Below are positions 1-12,937 of a stretch of DNA of 64,000 nt, in pieces. The position numbers and the translations under genes are program-made. Positions within the stretch are counted from its first letter, which is position 1. Every line of letters starts with the position of its first letter. Below the pieces are notes generated by a model. The model made no database searches, had not been told where the DNA came from, and saw nothing but the letters and a program-made list of their open reading frames with translations. The DNA is from Xiphias gladius (taxonomy: Eukaryota > Chordata > Actinopteri > Istiophoriformes > Xiphiidae), in contig NC_053417.1 in the NCBI RefSeq assembly GCF_016859285.1, positions 22,846,706-22,910,705 of the forward strand, read 5' to 3'.

Positions 1-1607
1 TTAGTCGTACGACAGGTGTTTTCAATTGACCCTGCCTCTGGCCCAGACCGGAGGCTTTTCCGTCTGCGTTGAGCTAAAGCTCTTCTTAAATGCTGTCTTC
101 TTTCCTTTTCTTCGCATTTTTAAGCAACATTGTAGGAAAAGACAGCTATTAGGTGTTTTTTCCCCGATGGAAAATCAGTGAGATAGCATAGCGGTTTTGT
201 CTATTCACAATGAGCTGTGTGTATGCAGAGATCAAGGAAGTGGAGAAAACAGCTAGGCCACACTGCTGCTGTCTGTCTGTGTTTATTTTCTCTTGAGTAA
301 TTTTTAAGTTTGTTTGACAGACTTTAAACACGCATGAACTGCAGCACATAGAGGCTATAAAGACTACCGTAAACACTTAGCATGTTTATAGATGACAGTA
401 ACAATCCACAGGTGCTGAAGCTATTAAAACCACTGTGCAGATGCAAAACTCTGAATATTCACCACCTCATGATTGGAATTTTATATTGTATTAAGGTCAA
501 AACAGAGCAGTAAACGGTCTCTCTCGCTGACTATCTCTGTGTTTGACTTCACACGTTTGGGAAAACTTTCTTTGCATAATTGCATAGTTGTTTCTTGATT
601 CCTTGTGTTTTCATTCAAAATCCTGTCTTCGTTGGCTTTCTAACAAAAAAAGGACATGGCTCAGAGAGTGTTAATGACATGAAACCGATATGTTTTATTA
701 CTATGTCTAGCAGCAGGTGGCCAGACTATGGGATCATGGGATAGGGAAGACAGAATGAGTCGATAAGGAGGACCAGCCAGAGCTGGTGTATGGAGAGCTC
801 TTTGTCAAAGCCTTTGGATTTACAACAGCCTTATCCATTTCACTCTACATACATTTATACCAACTGCACTGGCTTACCAGTATAAATGGTTGTGGTTGGT
901 AGTTCCTTATCTTTACATCTTCATTTGGTAGTCATAGTGATCACATTAGTAAAAGAATAAATGTGTATCTACCTCATCTTTTTCAAGATCCTTTCAACAA
1001 CACTTTAAAAGATCTATTTGTCTTTCATACTGATACATAATATAAACTTTGCTTGCATGTACGTGCACACACTGACACTCTCACACACACACACACTCAA
1101 ATCAAATTATTGCTACTGTTAGATTGAGGTGGACCTGTTGCAACTACTGAACCTCGGGAGGAAAGTAATTGTGGCCACTTGAGTGTTGTTCTGGAACACT
1201 GGTACCCTGTTATGATGGGGATTTAATGAGCGCCTTTTTTTATGAGAGCCTTGTATATGTTAACAGCAAATTCATGCCAGAGTGGTGGATAGTTGCTTTT
1301 TTCTAAAGTTTTAAGGCACGCTCCTCTGCCTTTGTCCATGTTGTATAAACAACCATCGTACACACAGCACTCATATCCTATTGTTTCCCTTTAGAGTGCT
1401 GATCCAAAAGCTTTACAATGTTGTCTCTTTTCAGAGCATCCAAATGCTCCGCTCTTGTTCTGTATGGAACCATAAAGGGACTTTCAAGATTGTCGTCATT
1501 TTTCTGTACCGCTTTATCAAACATTTTTTTTCTCCCTCCATTTATTTTTGAACACTTGGCAAGCGTTTTGGATAACACTGAGGTGCTGCTGTCCTCTGTT
1601 GTTTCAG
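1..1607. other. Probable ccdc50 intron 1 (or upstream) sequence
   Basis: No coding sequence resembling the ccdc50 N-terminus was found. The stretch is AT-rich single-copy-looking DNA with a short (AC)n run near 1080-1096. Small ORFs here overlap exon 2 or are chance. Confidence 0.5.
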
Positions 1608-4600
1608 TGTGCCAGTGTTTTGCCGTCTTGGAGGATGGAGTGTTGGCCCACAACTTGCAGGAGCAGGAGAGTAAGTACAGTGTCAAGCTACTACGTGACA
1701 GAAACACGGCTGCACAGTACAGACATGTAATAATTTATATCTGGTAGGCTGCTCTCCAGTCTGTCAAACTGAGTCACCACCTTCTGTTTTATGGGGCTTC
1801 ATCTTTACTTATCTTGTTAAAGAATGAAGATAAGGATTATACTTAGCAGCTATACAAAGTATAGATTTACCATAAAGCATACTTAAGTAAAATACTGTAT
1901 TATTCCCCTGGCTTACCAAGGCGGACTGGGAAACCCAAGGTATTGACATAGAGCATGTTTTTGGTTAGCTATGGTCTGTAACAGTCATTGCTGTGGTAGG
2001 TCTTTGTTTACTGCGCAAAGTTGTGTGACATGTAATTTGGTGTCCGTTTTTAGCATTCCTCAAAAGTACACTGGTCTGTCATGCCACAGACCATGATTTA
2101 AATTAACAACCCAGCAGTCAGGAATACTCTAGATCACACATTTGATGTTGGCATACCCTCTGCCTTGCCCTCACAGTCGAGCAATACTATACCACCAACA
2201 TCCAGAAGAACCAGCTAGTGCAGAACGACATCCGTGTGGCCAAGAGGCTGCAGAATGAGGAGGAGGAGCAGCGGGCCCAGCAGAGCGCCACCCTCAGACA
2301 GACTTCCAGACAACTGTGGGTGACCCCTACGCCCCAAGCACACTCTAACACGGCTCATAATGCTGTACTATTCAAACCTCACTGTGTGCCCTCCCTGATT
2401 CAAACACACACCCCCTGATAAGACATATTTATTGGGTTTTAGTGGATTTCCTAGACAGTTGATAGAATTTTACAAAGTACTGTGTGTGGTTATTATCTAA
2501 GTTTATAGTGTACATGCAAATTTACTAAATGTGGATTTAAGTTATATTCTTAAAGTTGTTAATTGTAGTGAGTAAATGCTAAAGGTCTGCTCTGAACATT
2601 TGTGATATCATGTGTTGGTTGTAGAATCAGTAATTAAGAAGTCTCAGAAGTCCTGTTCTTTGCTGACTGTCCCGTAGAGAGGAGCAAGACTTTGAGTACG
2701 CCCGTATCATTCAGGAGGAGATCGTGCGGTGTGATGAGGAGGCCCGGAGGAGGGAGCACGATGATGAGGTGAGCACAAATCTATACACCTAATTCTGTCC
2801 GCGTCTAGTTTACATTCTTCTAATCAATGCATTAAAGATCTAGAAATGTTTTCGAAAGAAATTTTCACCATCAATTATGGTCACATGGTTCATTTAAACA
2901 ATCTATTACTCCGTTTATATTGACAGAGGAACTTGGATTCACAGCCCTCCCACAGTGAATACATGTACCAGTCATATTTATGCAGAAGTTTTCCACTTGA
3001 AATGCTCAGGACTGTATAAAGTGTGCAAAGGTCAGTTCTGACGTCACCTGAATGTGCACCTACTGATCAATTATCCACCTACCGTCCACCTCAGTGGGAT
3101 AAAGCTTTTCGACTTGGAAATCTGCACCCATCAGTGTCTGCATAAAGCCATTATCTCTCAGTTGGATGGCTTCTACACACAGGGAATTGGTATTTACTTT
3201 ACCTCTTTAAATAAATAGACCTCATACTAGCCACACTGAAAGTAGGCTCACTGAAACGTGCCAGACAAAAATGAAGCTTCAATGACGCGTGAAGATATTT
3301 TCATCTAACATAAAGTGGTTTATTCCGTTTGTATCACTTCTCTCTGCCCACAAGACATATATTACTACCCAAATTACGAATCAACCTCTGCATGAACACT
3401 TCAAACTCAATATGCATTGGTTCCTCTTTTACAGTGCACAACAATCAAACAGTAGCTGCATTTGCATGGATGAAAAGGGGCTGGTGAATCAGCTAACATC
3501 CCCCACAGCTCTGCTTACTATCTACTATTAGCACCTAGGGTAGCCACATTTAACATTCAAAACTTTACCTATCCCAATCATCATGCATGTTTTAAGACTG
3601 AGAGGAAACTCATAGTGAGCCACCATGCAATCCATCGTATGATCTGATCAGTGGACTCATAAAAAAATTATCATTCCAATCCCCAATAAAGAGAGAGAGA
3701 GAAGGAAACAAATCTTTATTTCTAATCCCTCTGTGGTTCTATTTTACAGGTGGCTACAGCAATGTAGAGAACATTGTGGAAAATATACACATGACTCTCA
3801 GATGACTGTTACATGGAAGGTAGCAAAGGTAGCAAGGTTGTAAAGTCAGTGTTCCTTTACCAGCCACTCATTTTTCCATTTCTAAATTTAAAACTCTGTA
3901 GTGTTAAGCCTGGCTCAAAACTGAATGCTTTCCTAAGTGTAAGAAGACTCAGATGTGAAAGCAGAGTTTGTAAAGCGAAATATTTTCAGGGATTTGCTCC
4001 TGAAAGACGAACAAATCCTTCCCTATGGGTGCCAAGTTGCTGTCAGTAACCAGAGCAGAGAGAGACACTGTATGAACAGGTTCAACTTTTTCTTTCAGAA
4101 TGCAGTATTGAAACAGAAACATAGATGGTAACACACCTCTATCTTTAAACAATTAAATACTCACTCCCTTTTTTAGGCATGACAGTTGACTGTTAAAAGT
4201 TTTCCTTCTTCACAGACAAAGTGGCTGTGGTCAGCTTCAATTAATGTCAGTCACAAAGGATTCCAGTGGTAACAAATTTGATCAAAATGTCAAACCAATA
4301 CCTAGTTTGAGACACAGCGGACTGTGTTAATTCCTGAAACAGGCCATGTGTACTGGAATATCTGACTCAGTAAATGCTGAAGTCTGTAGAAAGTTTGTCC
4401 CATGGTGCATAAAGCAGAAAATAGCTGCTTGTGAAGGTAGAATAATGATTTTTTTTTTGTGTCTTAGAAAAAAAAATCCACTACTGTGCGTATCCAAAAC
4501 TGGCCATAATCTAGAGGGGCAACCTTGGCAGTTGGAACAAACTTAAAATAGCGCCGGCATTACCCTTAAAGTCAGTGAAAGCACATTCAGTATAAGGACT

Positions 4601-7600
4601 CATAGACGAATTTGGCAATCGGGACATACTCGTATATCATTTAATTATCTGCCTGTTACCACGAGGTGAGGGAGTATCATATGGTTCACTTCGCTGTCTC
4701 CCAGGACTAACTGAGTCCATAATGAATAGTGGTGAAAAGTGCTGCTTTGGGCCTCTGATGTGTCCGCTCTGCCGTAAGAGAGCTACATGAGCAAAGTCAG
4801 CTGTTAAACAGAAACACAGCCTTTCAGCTGCCCACCTGGATAATGGCTCAAGCAATTTTTGCAGTGGTTGATTCCAGACACAGACCATCAACCCCCTTAT
4901 ACAGAATGCACTCAAGCGTGTACATTTAGTCTCACTTGATGTGCACAGTCGATATGTGTAAAACCTTAACACTTGACAGACATGTTAAGTAAAACATTAT
5001 CTAAGTGCAGTGTTTAATCAAGAGATTTGATAAATGTTATCTTAAAGACATTTAAGGATAATTTGTTCCATTGATGATATAGCTAAGAAATATTTCTATA
5101 CATTGTGTTTCCGTATTTTAATTTTATGACAGAATTCTCTCCTAAATATTTTTAGCCAATGCTAACAGGCCTGCTCTGGGGATGGCAGTGTTGGTTGGAT
5201 GGTCCACCACTTTGGTCCAGACTGAAATATCTCAACAACTAGAGGATGGATTGTCACGTAATTTTGTACAGACATTCATAGCCCCCAGAGGATGAAAATT
5301 ACTGACTTTTCCTCTAGCGCCACCATCAGGTTGACATATTTGGTTTTGAGTGAAATGTCTCGACAACTATTTGATGGATTGCCTTGAAATTTGGTGCAGA
5401 TATTCTCCGGTTAACCCTTTATTCTCCATCTAGTGCCCTCATCATGTCATATTTTGGTTTATGACCAAATACCTGCGAAACTAATGACATTCCAACCAGC
5501 CTCAGCTGTACGCAAATGTTATCAGCCTAATATGCTAAGCTAAGATGGCGAACATGGTAAAACATTGTACCTGCTAAACATCAGCATGTTATCATTGTTA
5601 TTATGAGCATGTTAGCATGCTAATGTTAGCATATAGCTCACTGAGTGGCGTGACTTAGACTTGTTTAAATTGTAGACTAAGTTTTTACCATCTGATTCTG
5701 AATACAAATACAGCATGCTGATACGTAGATAATGCTGCAATAGCTGTTGTGACATTTATCTTATTTATCTAAATACTCCCATTGTGTTGTATAACACTGG
5801 ATCTCTCCAATTTTTTTAAATACAAAAAAAGATTTAACTTGCACAACAGGGCAACCAGATGGCTCCCATCAATCACCTCTCCCTTGTTATTCAAATTTTC
5901 TCAGACAAAACTTTGTTTTTATGCCACTGTGCATTTTTAAAGCACACGTGCATTTCTTCCCATCATTTGCTTTACAAAAAAAATAACCTGACGGCCCAAC
6001 CATAGAAAAAAAGAGTTGAGCTTCGCATCTCCCCAGCTGGTCCTGTGCCTCACAAGGCTGCTCCAGCATAATATTTTCCTTTACCATGCAGTTTCCTTTT
6101 TAGAGGTGGCTGCCTTGGAAAGGCTCATAAAAGCTCCTTGTTTGGAGGACGTGAGGTCAGAGAGGCTGTGGGGTTCATTCATCATTATTAAAGGGGTTGG
6201 GTTTGAACTCTGTTGGAGCCAACATGAGGTGTCTACATTCAGTTAAACGGTAAAGCCTTGTTCACCCACTGAGTTAAAAGTCAAGCCGGGTAATGCATCA
6301 CACGGTACGTGAATATATCACTTCCTGTGTGGGTGTTATCGTTTCTTTTTATGAGTGTTGATGCCGGGATGAAATGATTAAGTATTAACACTCCCATTTT
6401 CCTACCTTCCTTAATGACTGGCTGATCAGAGGTGTTGATTAAATATTTGCCTCCCTGTAGATTGTGTCTTTAATTAAGGAACAGAAGGCGTCAGTCTGTG
6501 CAGTTTTAAATGCCAGGTCCCTGTGGCACTCCACGCCTAACCTGCCATGGAAAGCTGCTAATTATCTGCTGATGCTGGCTAAGTGGCTGATATACAGGTC
6601 CTGATTGCAAGGCAAAAGGAGCTGCGTTAGCTTTTAGTGATGATTTATGTTGCTCATACAGCCTACAGACAGATGCTTCATAGTCACAGGAAAAACTTGC
6701 TGATTTGTAGGGAATATTATTAGTTCAAGCCTTTCCTAGAAAAGCAGCACAGAGACGTGGTGGGAGGCACTCCTTCAGAGAGCAGACAAGTATAGCAGCT
6801 CTGGTAAGAGCAGGCATAGGCATTCCCCATTAACAAGGTGTTTCTTCAAGTGAAACAGTCCTGTTGACCTGCCTCTGTTGGCATTTTTTTTTCTGGTCCA
6901 GAGTTCAGGCTGAAGAGATGAAAAGTGTGCCTCTCTCTTGTAGTCTTCTAGTTTCTGTTGAGTCAGCCACAGCACTGCCTGAAATAGTTAGTTTGGCCAC
7001 CCAGAGTCGGCTTTGGGATAAATAGCCGCTATTAAGATCTCAGTGGCACAAAGTTACCTGACATGGCTCTGAATTTGCTGTAGATATGCCAGATGTAGCT
7101 TACACTGAAGAGAGATGAGATGTAAATTCCATGGTCCTTGTTATAAATTGTTGTTACTTAAACACTGATAATGTATAGATCAAATCATAGCGAGCTGATT
7201 AGATTTAAGGCAAAAAGGCAAAAAAAAAACAGACGCAGCTGAAACATGCCAGAGGCAAGAGAACTGTTTTCTGAGAGTGTTTTGTAGGTTATTAATGAAG
7301 ATAACGGAAAAGTGAAACCATCCTCATGCCAGATATCCCGGTAATTAATCAGGTTTCCTTAAGACTGCATTTCTTGTTTAATGTTATGAGTTACTGGCTC
7401 ACGTTAAGTGGTCACCTTGCTTTCTTTTTACACAATATGTTATGCTGCCATCTGCTGGTATGAAACAGCGCTGTGCACATGATGTCTTAATACTTGCAGT
7501 CAGGTCAACTCATAGTTGCACACCAGTGCTAAAAGGACTGTTCACAGTGAGCAGCTTTTTATCATGCTCTAAATATGGTATGCTGAGGATTGAGGGGTTG

Positions 7601-10600
7601 TAACAGGGTCATTCCAATGCAGTGGAGATCTTTCTCAAAGCCTAAGAAGGACCAGACATGTATCACTGTTTTACTTGATTTTTGACGCAACAGTTCCATA
7701 TCTCTGTAATCTTAATTTAGCATAAATTCCTGTTTGGTTACACATTCGGTATAGAATACAAACAAGCAATCAGTACTGCTGTGTCTCCACAGGAAATAGC
7801 TAAACAAATGCAGGAGGAGGAGGAGCAGAGGATCAGGAGGTGGAGCAGAGGGCAGGAGGGCTGTAGTGAAGGTACAGTTTAATTTTTGCCATTCTGTTAA
7901 ATGTTTTATTGCCTCATGTGGCAATATTAGTCAGAAATCCCAACATAATGCAAAATCATTTAAAAGATATTGGTGATGTTTAAATTCTTAAGAATTTTAT
8001 TTATTTATTTTTAAAATGTATTTTAAATGGGTATTTGTAGAGTTTTGCAGAATTATTTGTTCGACTTAAAGTAGGACAACCGTTCCTGGCTTAGCTTCTC
8101 TCCTCTAACCATGCTTTGCTTTACTGCTACTGCTTACTATTGTAGTAATTAAGTCATTCTCCACAGATATGTCAACAGCATGAACAAAACATGCCCTACG
8201 TAGTTTCTGCACTATGTTATATCCATGGTGTGTTGTGTTCTGAATCAGTTGCATGCATATAACATGTTGTCTTTTACTGTATATTGTCTATAAAGCATGT
8301 CTCTGTACCTGTATTCCTATCTAGACATTTATTGGAATGCCTCATTTGTCTCTAAAACATTTATATAAATTGTGTAACAAATACTCTTGCTGAAGTTACA
8401 TGTTGCTATTTTTAATGCTAAATGTTAGCTCTTTAATAACGGCACTTTTCTAATAGTACCAGCTAACAGCCTTACCCACCCTCCCTGCTTCTGTGTTTGC
8501 ATGTTTGGCATTACTAAAGGCAGCGCCGGCGATCCTGCACTGCCACCCCCACACCAGCACACACTCAGCAGCCTTCACCAAGAAGGGGAGCAGTACTCAC
8601 CTACCACCACCAGGTGGCAATATTCTACCTCTCGCAACCATTCCGACTTAACTGGGCCTTGGGCTGTCTCCCCCAGGGGACTAGCGGCTCAGGAAAACAC
8701 AACTTCATGGTCAAATCAAGGACACACAGCTTCCATTAGGCAAATCAGGAGTGAGTTGAGAGAGCCTTTGAGTGAGGGTTCAGAGGACTCAGACACAGTT
8801 TTCTCTGAACCGCTCTCTGTCCGGTCTCAGAGACTGAATGAAAGGCTCAACACAGCACCTCCTCAATGGTGGACCTCTTTACATCATCCGCAAGAGAGAA
8901 ACTACAGAAGTGTTTGCTCTCACAGCAGCTTTACAGATGAGCTCGGAGTGCAGGAGGAGAGAGGAGAGTGGGACGGGGACTATTATGGTGACCGAGAGAA
9001 GAGGAGGCCTAGGAGTCAGGATCAGGAAAGGAACCTCAGAGAGGAGTATGAGGGTTGGCACAGAAGCAGAGATCAGAGTAGAGACTGTAGGTTGGTTGAG
9101 GTAAGAGAAAGGCGATGTAGTCGCAGTAAATCTGTTAGGCTACATGACAGGAACAGACATGGCAACAGAGACTCAGCAAGGACCTGGAGTTGTAAGGAGA
9201 ACCCTGACAAACGTGTCCACTTTCAGGACGATACCAGAAGCTCTAACAGGCAGCAGGATGAAAGCAGCTACGTCTGGGAGATGCTAGGACAGGTCCTCAG
9301 AGAGAGGGGTGTGCCTGTGAGGTTTGGTGGCAGTGGGGCGCCACTGCAAATAAGGCCTCAAAGCAGAGACAGCCAGGTGCTTCATGGGAGTGAGGTCTCC
9401 TATTGCGACTCCCAACCAGATCAGAGAGTCTTCCAGCGAGCTGCCACCACCAGGCACAGTTTCCATGGAGATATCAGGGAGAGGAGGAGATCGTCATACC
9501 GAGAGAGCAGTGGGAGAGATCACAGAGAAGACCGAGAAAGGCACCGCGATAATGTGAAGCTTGCTGGAGAGATTTATCGCATTAGTGGGAGAGACTCATA
9601 TCTTGATAACCGGGAAAGGCAAGGCAGTAGAAGGTGGAGAGAGCACGGATACACTAATGATCACGAAAGGGAAGGAAATTACAGGGTCAAGAGGACAACA
9701 AGCGAATGCAGGCGTTGGCACAAGACCATAGAAGAAAGGTTAAGCTCAGAGGAGGAGCAGGAGGCGGAGAGGAGAGTAGAGTGGCCCCCCCGACGAGTCC
9801 ATCAGCATAGCCAAAGCCTCAGCACCAGCGGGGCTTCAACCAGGGATAGGTCAAGGCACATGGCAGCAGGTAACACCCAGAACTGCAGCCAACTCCAATC
9901 TGCAGAGGGAAAGCTTCCAAAGCTGTGCTTCCTATCCGTGTACATCTGCTCCTCTCATTTTCCCTCAATCATTGTCTAAGCTGGACAAGAGTGGGTTTTA
10001 ATGGTGATTTGGGGTCTCTTACTGAAATGGGATGTTTTCCTTTTTCATATCTGTAATAAAATCTAAAATAATATTCAGTGTGTACTTCCATTCTCATCTT
10101 CATCTTCATCATCAGTCTTTTAGTCTTGATGTAGTGAGAGCACCTAGGAACATGCCTTTATATGCTGCATCATCTTATCAGTGCGATTCAAATATCAGTC
10201 TTTGTGTCTTTCAGCCTTTGTTCCGATATACTTGTATGATTCATCACTGATCTTCTGTTTTTAATGTTTTATATTATTTTACTGCCCGTACATTCTGTTT
10301 CATCATATTCGCTACATTAGCTTTGGATTTGCCGGTACATTTTTAACACTGTGACATCTCACCCTTAGGAGTGCCACTGCAACCAGAGCCGGCTGAGGCA
10401 AGTCTGGATCTTGGGGAGTTGCAGCAGGTCCTACAAGATGAAGAACTAGCCCGCAAGCTGCAGGATGAAGAGGAAAAGCTGTTGAGGAGGGTGAGTGATC
10501 CAAGAGTTTATCACGGCACACTGTGATTTCAAGGAGGAAGGATAGGGGGTCAGTCTCTCTTTCATTCTTTTTTGTTTTCATTCACTGTCTTGTTCTCGCA

Positions 10601-11560
10601 GAACTCCCAACCCTCTCCGCGCAGTTCTTACCCAGGGGGAGACTTCAGAGTAGCACAAGTGGCGCAGGATGAGGTACGATGATGAACTCGCATGATGTCA
10701 GTAATCATGTATCTCATGTTTAACATCCACCTGTGGAATGATACTTTGCTGTGTTTTTGCATCAGGAAATTGCACGCTTTATGCAGAAGCAGGAAATTAC
10801 GTCAAAGCGTAGATCTCGTGAGCTAGAAGGGCCAGCGTCGTGGCGCGAGCACAAAGCAATGATCAGTCACCATGAAAGACGAGCTGTAAGAGAGAGACAG
10901 GTAAATGTGTTACATAGACAGGCTTTAGATGTCATTGTCACGCATGTCTTGCGAAGAACTCGCTTTCCTCAAATGTTGTTAATATGGATGTTTCCATCGG
11001 CAACATTTTTAAAAGAAGCTGATGAAATGAGTTAGACTCTTTTGTGCACTGTCTCAGGTCCAACGAGAGCGACTTGACTCAGAGGGCCTTCCTTCCCCCA
11101 CCGAGGACTGCTCCTCAGAGAACCAGCCACCCAGTCCCATCTCCACTTCACCGTAATTGTTGCTACATGAATATGCGTAGAATTGCTACTATGCACTATA
11201 CTATATGCTGATGTACAACTGCTGCATTTACAGACAAGCCCAGCAGATCAGAAACATTGCAGAGGAGCTGGACCCAACCTTCCAAGCCCGGAGGCAAGAC
11301 CCAGAGAGCCTCCGAGTGGGACAAACAGGTACTGTAAACAGGACCAGTGGTACTTAAAATGAAACTGTTAAAACAATGGCTGGATACTCATATCCTTTTC
11401 CTCTATTATAGCTCTAGCCTGTCCGTCACTTCCTATGCCACATTGTGGCTCACATGACTTCCTTGAGGAACCTACTTTCGTCCCACCCACAAAGCGGCAA
11501 AATGAAAAATCAGGACGTACTAAACCAAAAGAGAAGAAGGAAAATTGCAAGCAACAATAA
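1608..11560 (+). CDS. ccdc50: Coiled-coil domain-containing protein 50 (Ymer), exons 2-12, 5'-partial
   Basis: Spliced gene lacking its first coding exon, which probably lies upstream. Exons with matching phases: 1608-1670, 2177-2315, 2678-2768, 7793-7871, 8520-9869, 10369-10490, 10602-10673, 10766-10900, 11058-11152, 11234-11328 and 11412-11560 (TAA). About 796 codons are visible. Exon 2 encodes the CCDC50 signature FAVLEDGVLAHNLQEQE. Exons 3-5 give Glu/Gln-rich helix (VQNDIRVAKRLQNEEEEQ, YARIIQEEI, EIAKQMQEEEEQ). Exons 7-9 carry MIU-like ubiquitin-binding repeats (DEELARKLQDEEE, DEEIARFMQKQE). The C-terminus is short, basic and disordered. In mammals CCDC50 is a cytoplasmic tyrosine-phosphorylated, ubiquitin-binding adaptor in EGFR and NF-kB/innate signalling. 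The human long isoform contains a 176-residue alternative exon; here the equivalent exon is about 450 codons, so this protein is much larger than the human 482 aa form. Exon 6 uses the acceptor at 8518-8519, the only one I found that keeps the frame. The gene is convergent with the TNFR gene downstream. Confidence 0.93.
2769..7792. other. ccdc50 intron 4, 5 kb, with one interspersed repeat
   Basis: The intron is flanked by GAG|GTGAGC and a cag acceptor. It contains the interspersed repeat at 5160-5690. About 6250-6660 is less AT-rich and holds several TAATTA-type homeodomain-like motifs. No extra exon was found that fits the phase. Confidence 0.6.
5160..5690 (+). repeat. Teleost (percomorph-type) interspersed repeat
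   Basis: The text contains phrases I recognise as a high-copy element of perciform genomes: TTTGGTCCAGACTGAAATAT, ATTTTGGTTTATGACCAAAT and repeated ATGTTAGCATGCTAA-type words. The paragraph has an internal duplicated module ('caacaacta..gatggattg' near 5240, with a related copy near 5360). It is a degenerate copy with no coding capacity. I am unsure of the family name and of the exact ends. Confidence 0.75.
8520..9869 (+). CDS. ccdc50: ccdc50 giant symmetric (phase 1-1) cassette exon
   Basis: One exon of 1350 nt, exactly 450 codons, entered and left in phase 1, so skipping it keeps the frame. It encodes a low-complexity, hydrophilic segment very rich in Arg, Glu, Ser and Asp, with repeated RD/RE/RS/RH dipeptides (for example HRSRDQSRD, RERRCSRSKS, REDRERHRD). 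The flanking donor is AG|GTAACA at 9870. If the downstream intron is retained the frame continues for 36 codons to a stop at 9977-9979, giving a truncated protein. The position matches the alternatively spliced exon of the human long isoform. I infer intrinsic disorder. RNA binding is only suggested by RS-like composition and is not shown. Confidence 0.85.
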
Positions 11561-12930
11561 TGTCCAGCACAGTGTCCTGTTGGAGGGCAAATATAACTAA
11601 ATATGAGTTCAGCTACAGAGTTCTCATTACTTATTACTTTTAGGTTGAAAATTACAAGACTTAATTTCTACCAGCCTCCCCCATTAGCACTTTAGACCAC
11701 TGGAACAAAGAGAAAGAAGTGAGAGAAGTGATTATTTTAGAATATTTCTTAGTTAAGTGAATAATGAAAACACTTTGGACTCATGCCTTTATAATTTTTA
11801 AAAGGGAAAACTGAGGTTTGTTGAAGTATTGTTTGAATTCATCATTGTTGAGTGTCTAATTTAAACAGTATACATTGTTATTATGTTTATAACTTTTATT
11901 TGTCTTTATTTAGCTAATCATTTTGTTGTCAGTATCCAAAATGTCATGTTTGTTTGTATTTGTTTAAAGAACTGCAGACATTTCTGCAGTTTTTTTTTTT
12001 TTTTTTTTTTTTGCAATTGTACTTAAGATTTATTTCTACACCAAATATACTGAACGGAAATAACCAAGTTCTAATGATTGGATACTTCCTTAGTATCTGT
12101 TTTGCATTGTTTAAATGTCATGTAATATTTGGGGTTTTTTGACATGACTCCAGTCGTGTTTACAGTAGCGCAATGACAATCAAATATACTTATTTAATCC
12201 TTTATTTAAATGGTTTAAATCACATTTACTGAAAAGATATATTTCAACTGTCATAATTTTATGTTAAAGTGCTTTGTTATATCCAAATGTAAATATAACC
12301 AACTCGTGAGCATGAATGTTCAACCTTTGGGGTCAATATGTATGTAACAAAGTAATCAGATCAAAGGTTACTAGTTTTTTGGAGCTTTCAACTGCATTTC
12401 CAGGTTCTTCACATTAGACGCAAAAGATCATCCTTGTACTGAGACAGGGGTTAGGTTCCCCCCCCCCCCACGTATGGCCACGTGTTATCATGTGACTGAA
12501 TTTCCACACTTAGGTCACATGATGAATCCTGAGCCAGCTCCATTCAATGGATGAAGACTGTGAGAGGCATTTGAAAGCTCCAACAAGCTTGTAAGTGGAC
12601 CTTCAAGCTTAGATGATTTGGTATAATATACATCTCATGTTTTTGTATTTTTTCCCTAAGTGGGTCTTCGTCAGTCCGAGCCAGTTAGCATTATTCACAG
12701 GGTATTATCATATAACACAGGAAACCTGCTCCAACAACAGGATAGCGATTTGATTTTTACACACACAACTGTTCTGTAGTGTGTTTTTTTTGTATGTTGA
12801 TATTCACACATTTAAAACACTTGTTTTTGTTTTGTTGTTTTTTTTTCAAATGAAATATGCCACTGCTTAGGTGGACCACTATGGATGAAACTTTTCTGTA
12901 TAAACGTGAAACAAATTTAAAAAAAAATAT
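11561..12930 (+). other. ccdc50 3' UTR and convergent intergenic sequence
   Basis: No further ORF of interest. There is no canonical AATAAA on the plus strand, so the ccdc50 transcript end is not resolved. The stretch contains a T24 run at 11990-12013 and a cluster of E-box motifs at 12479-12523. Confidence 0.4.
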
Positions 12931-12931
12931 T

Positions 12932-12937
12932 TTTATT
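12932..12937 (-). promoter_or_regulatory. Candidate polyadenylation signal of the TNFR gene
   Basis: AATAAA on the minus strand (tttatt on plus), followed by a T-rich stretch. It is the first canonical signal found downstream of the stop at 14779 and would give a 3' UTR of about 1.85 kb. Confidence 0.45.

Noticed and set aside
1378-1707. 109-codon ORF antisense to ccdc50 exon 2
   Set aside because: Overlaps a conserved exon on the other strand; no independent features.
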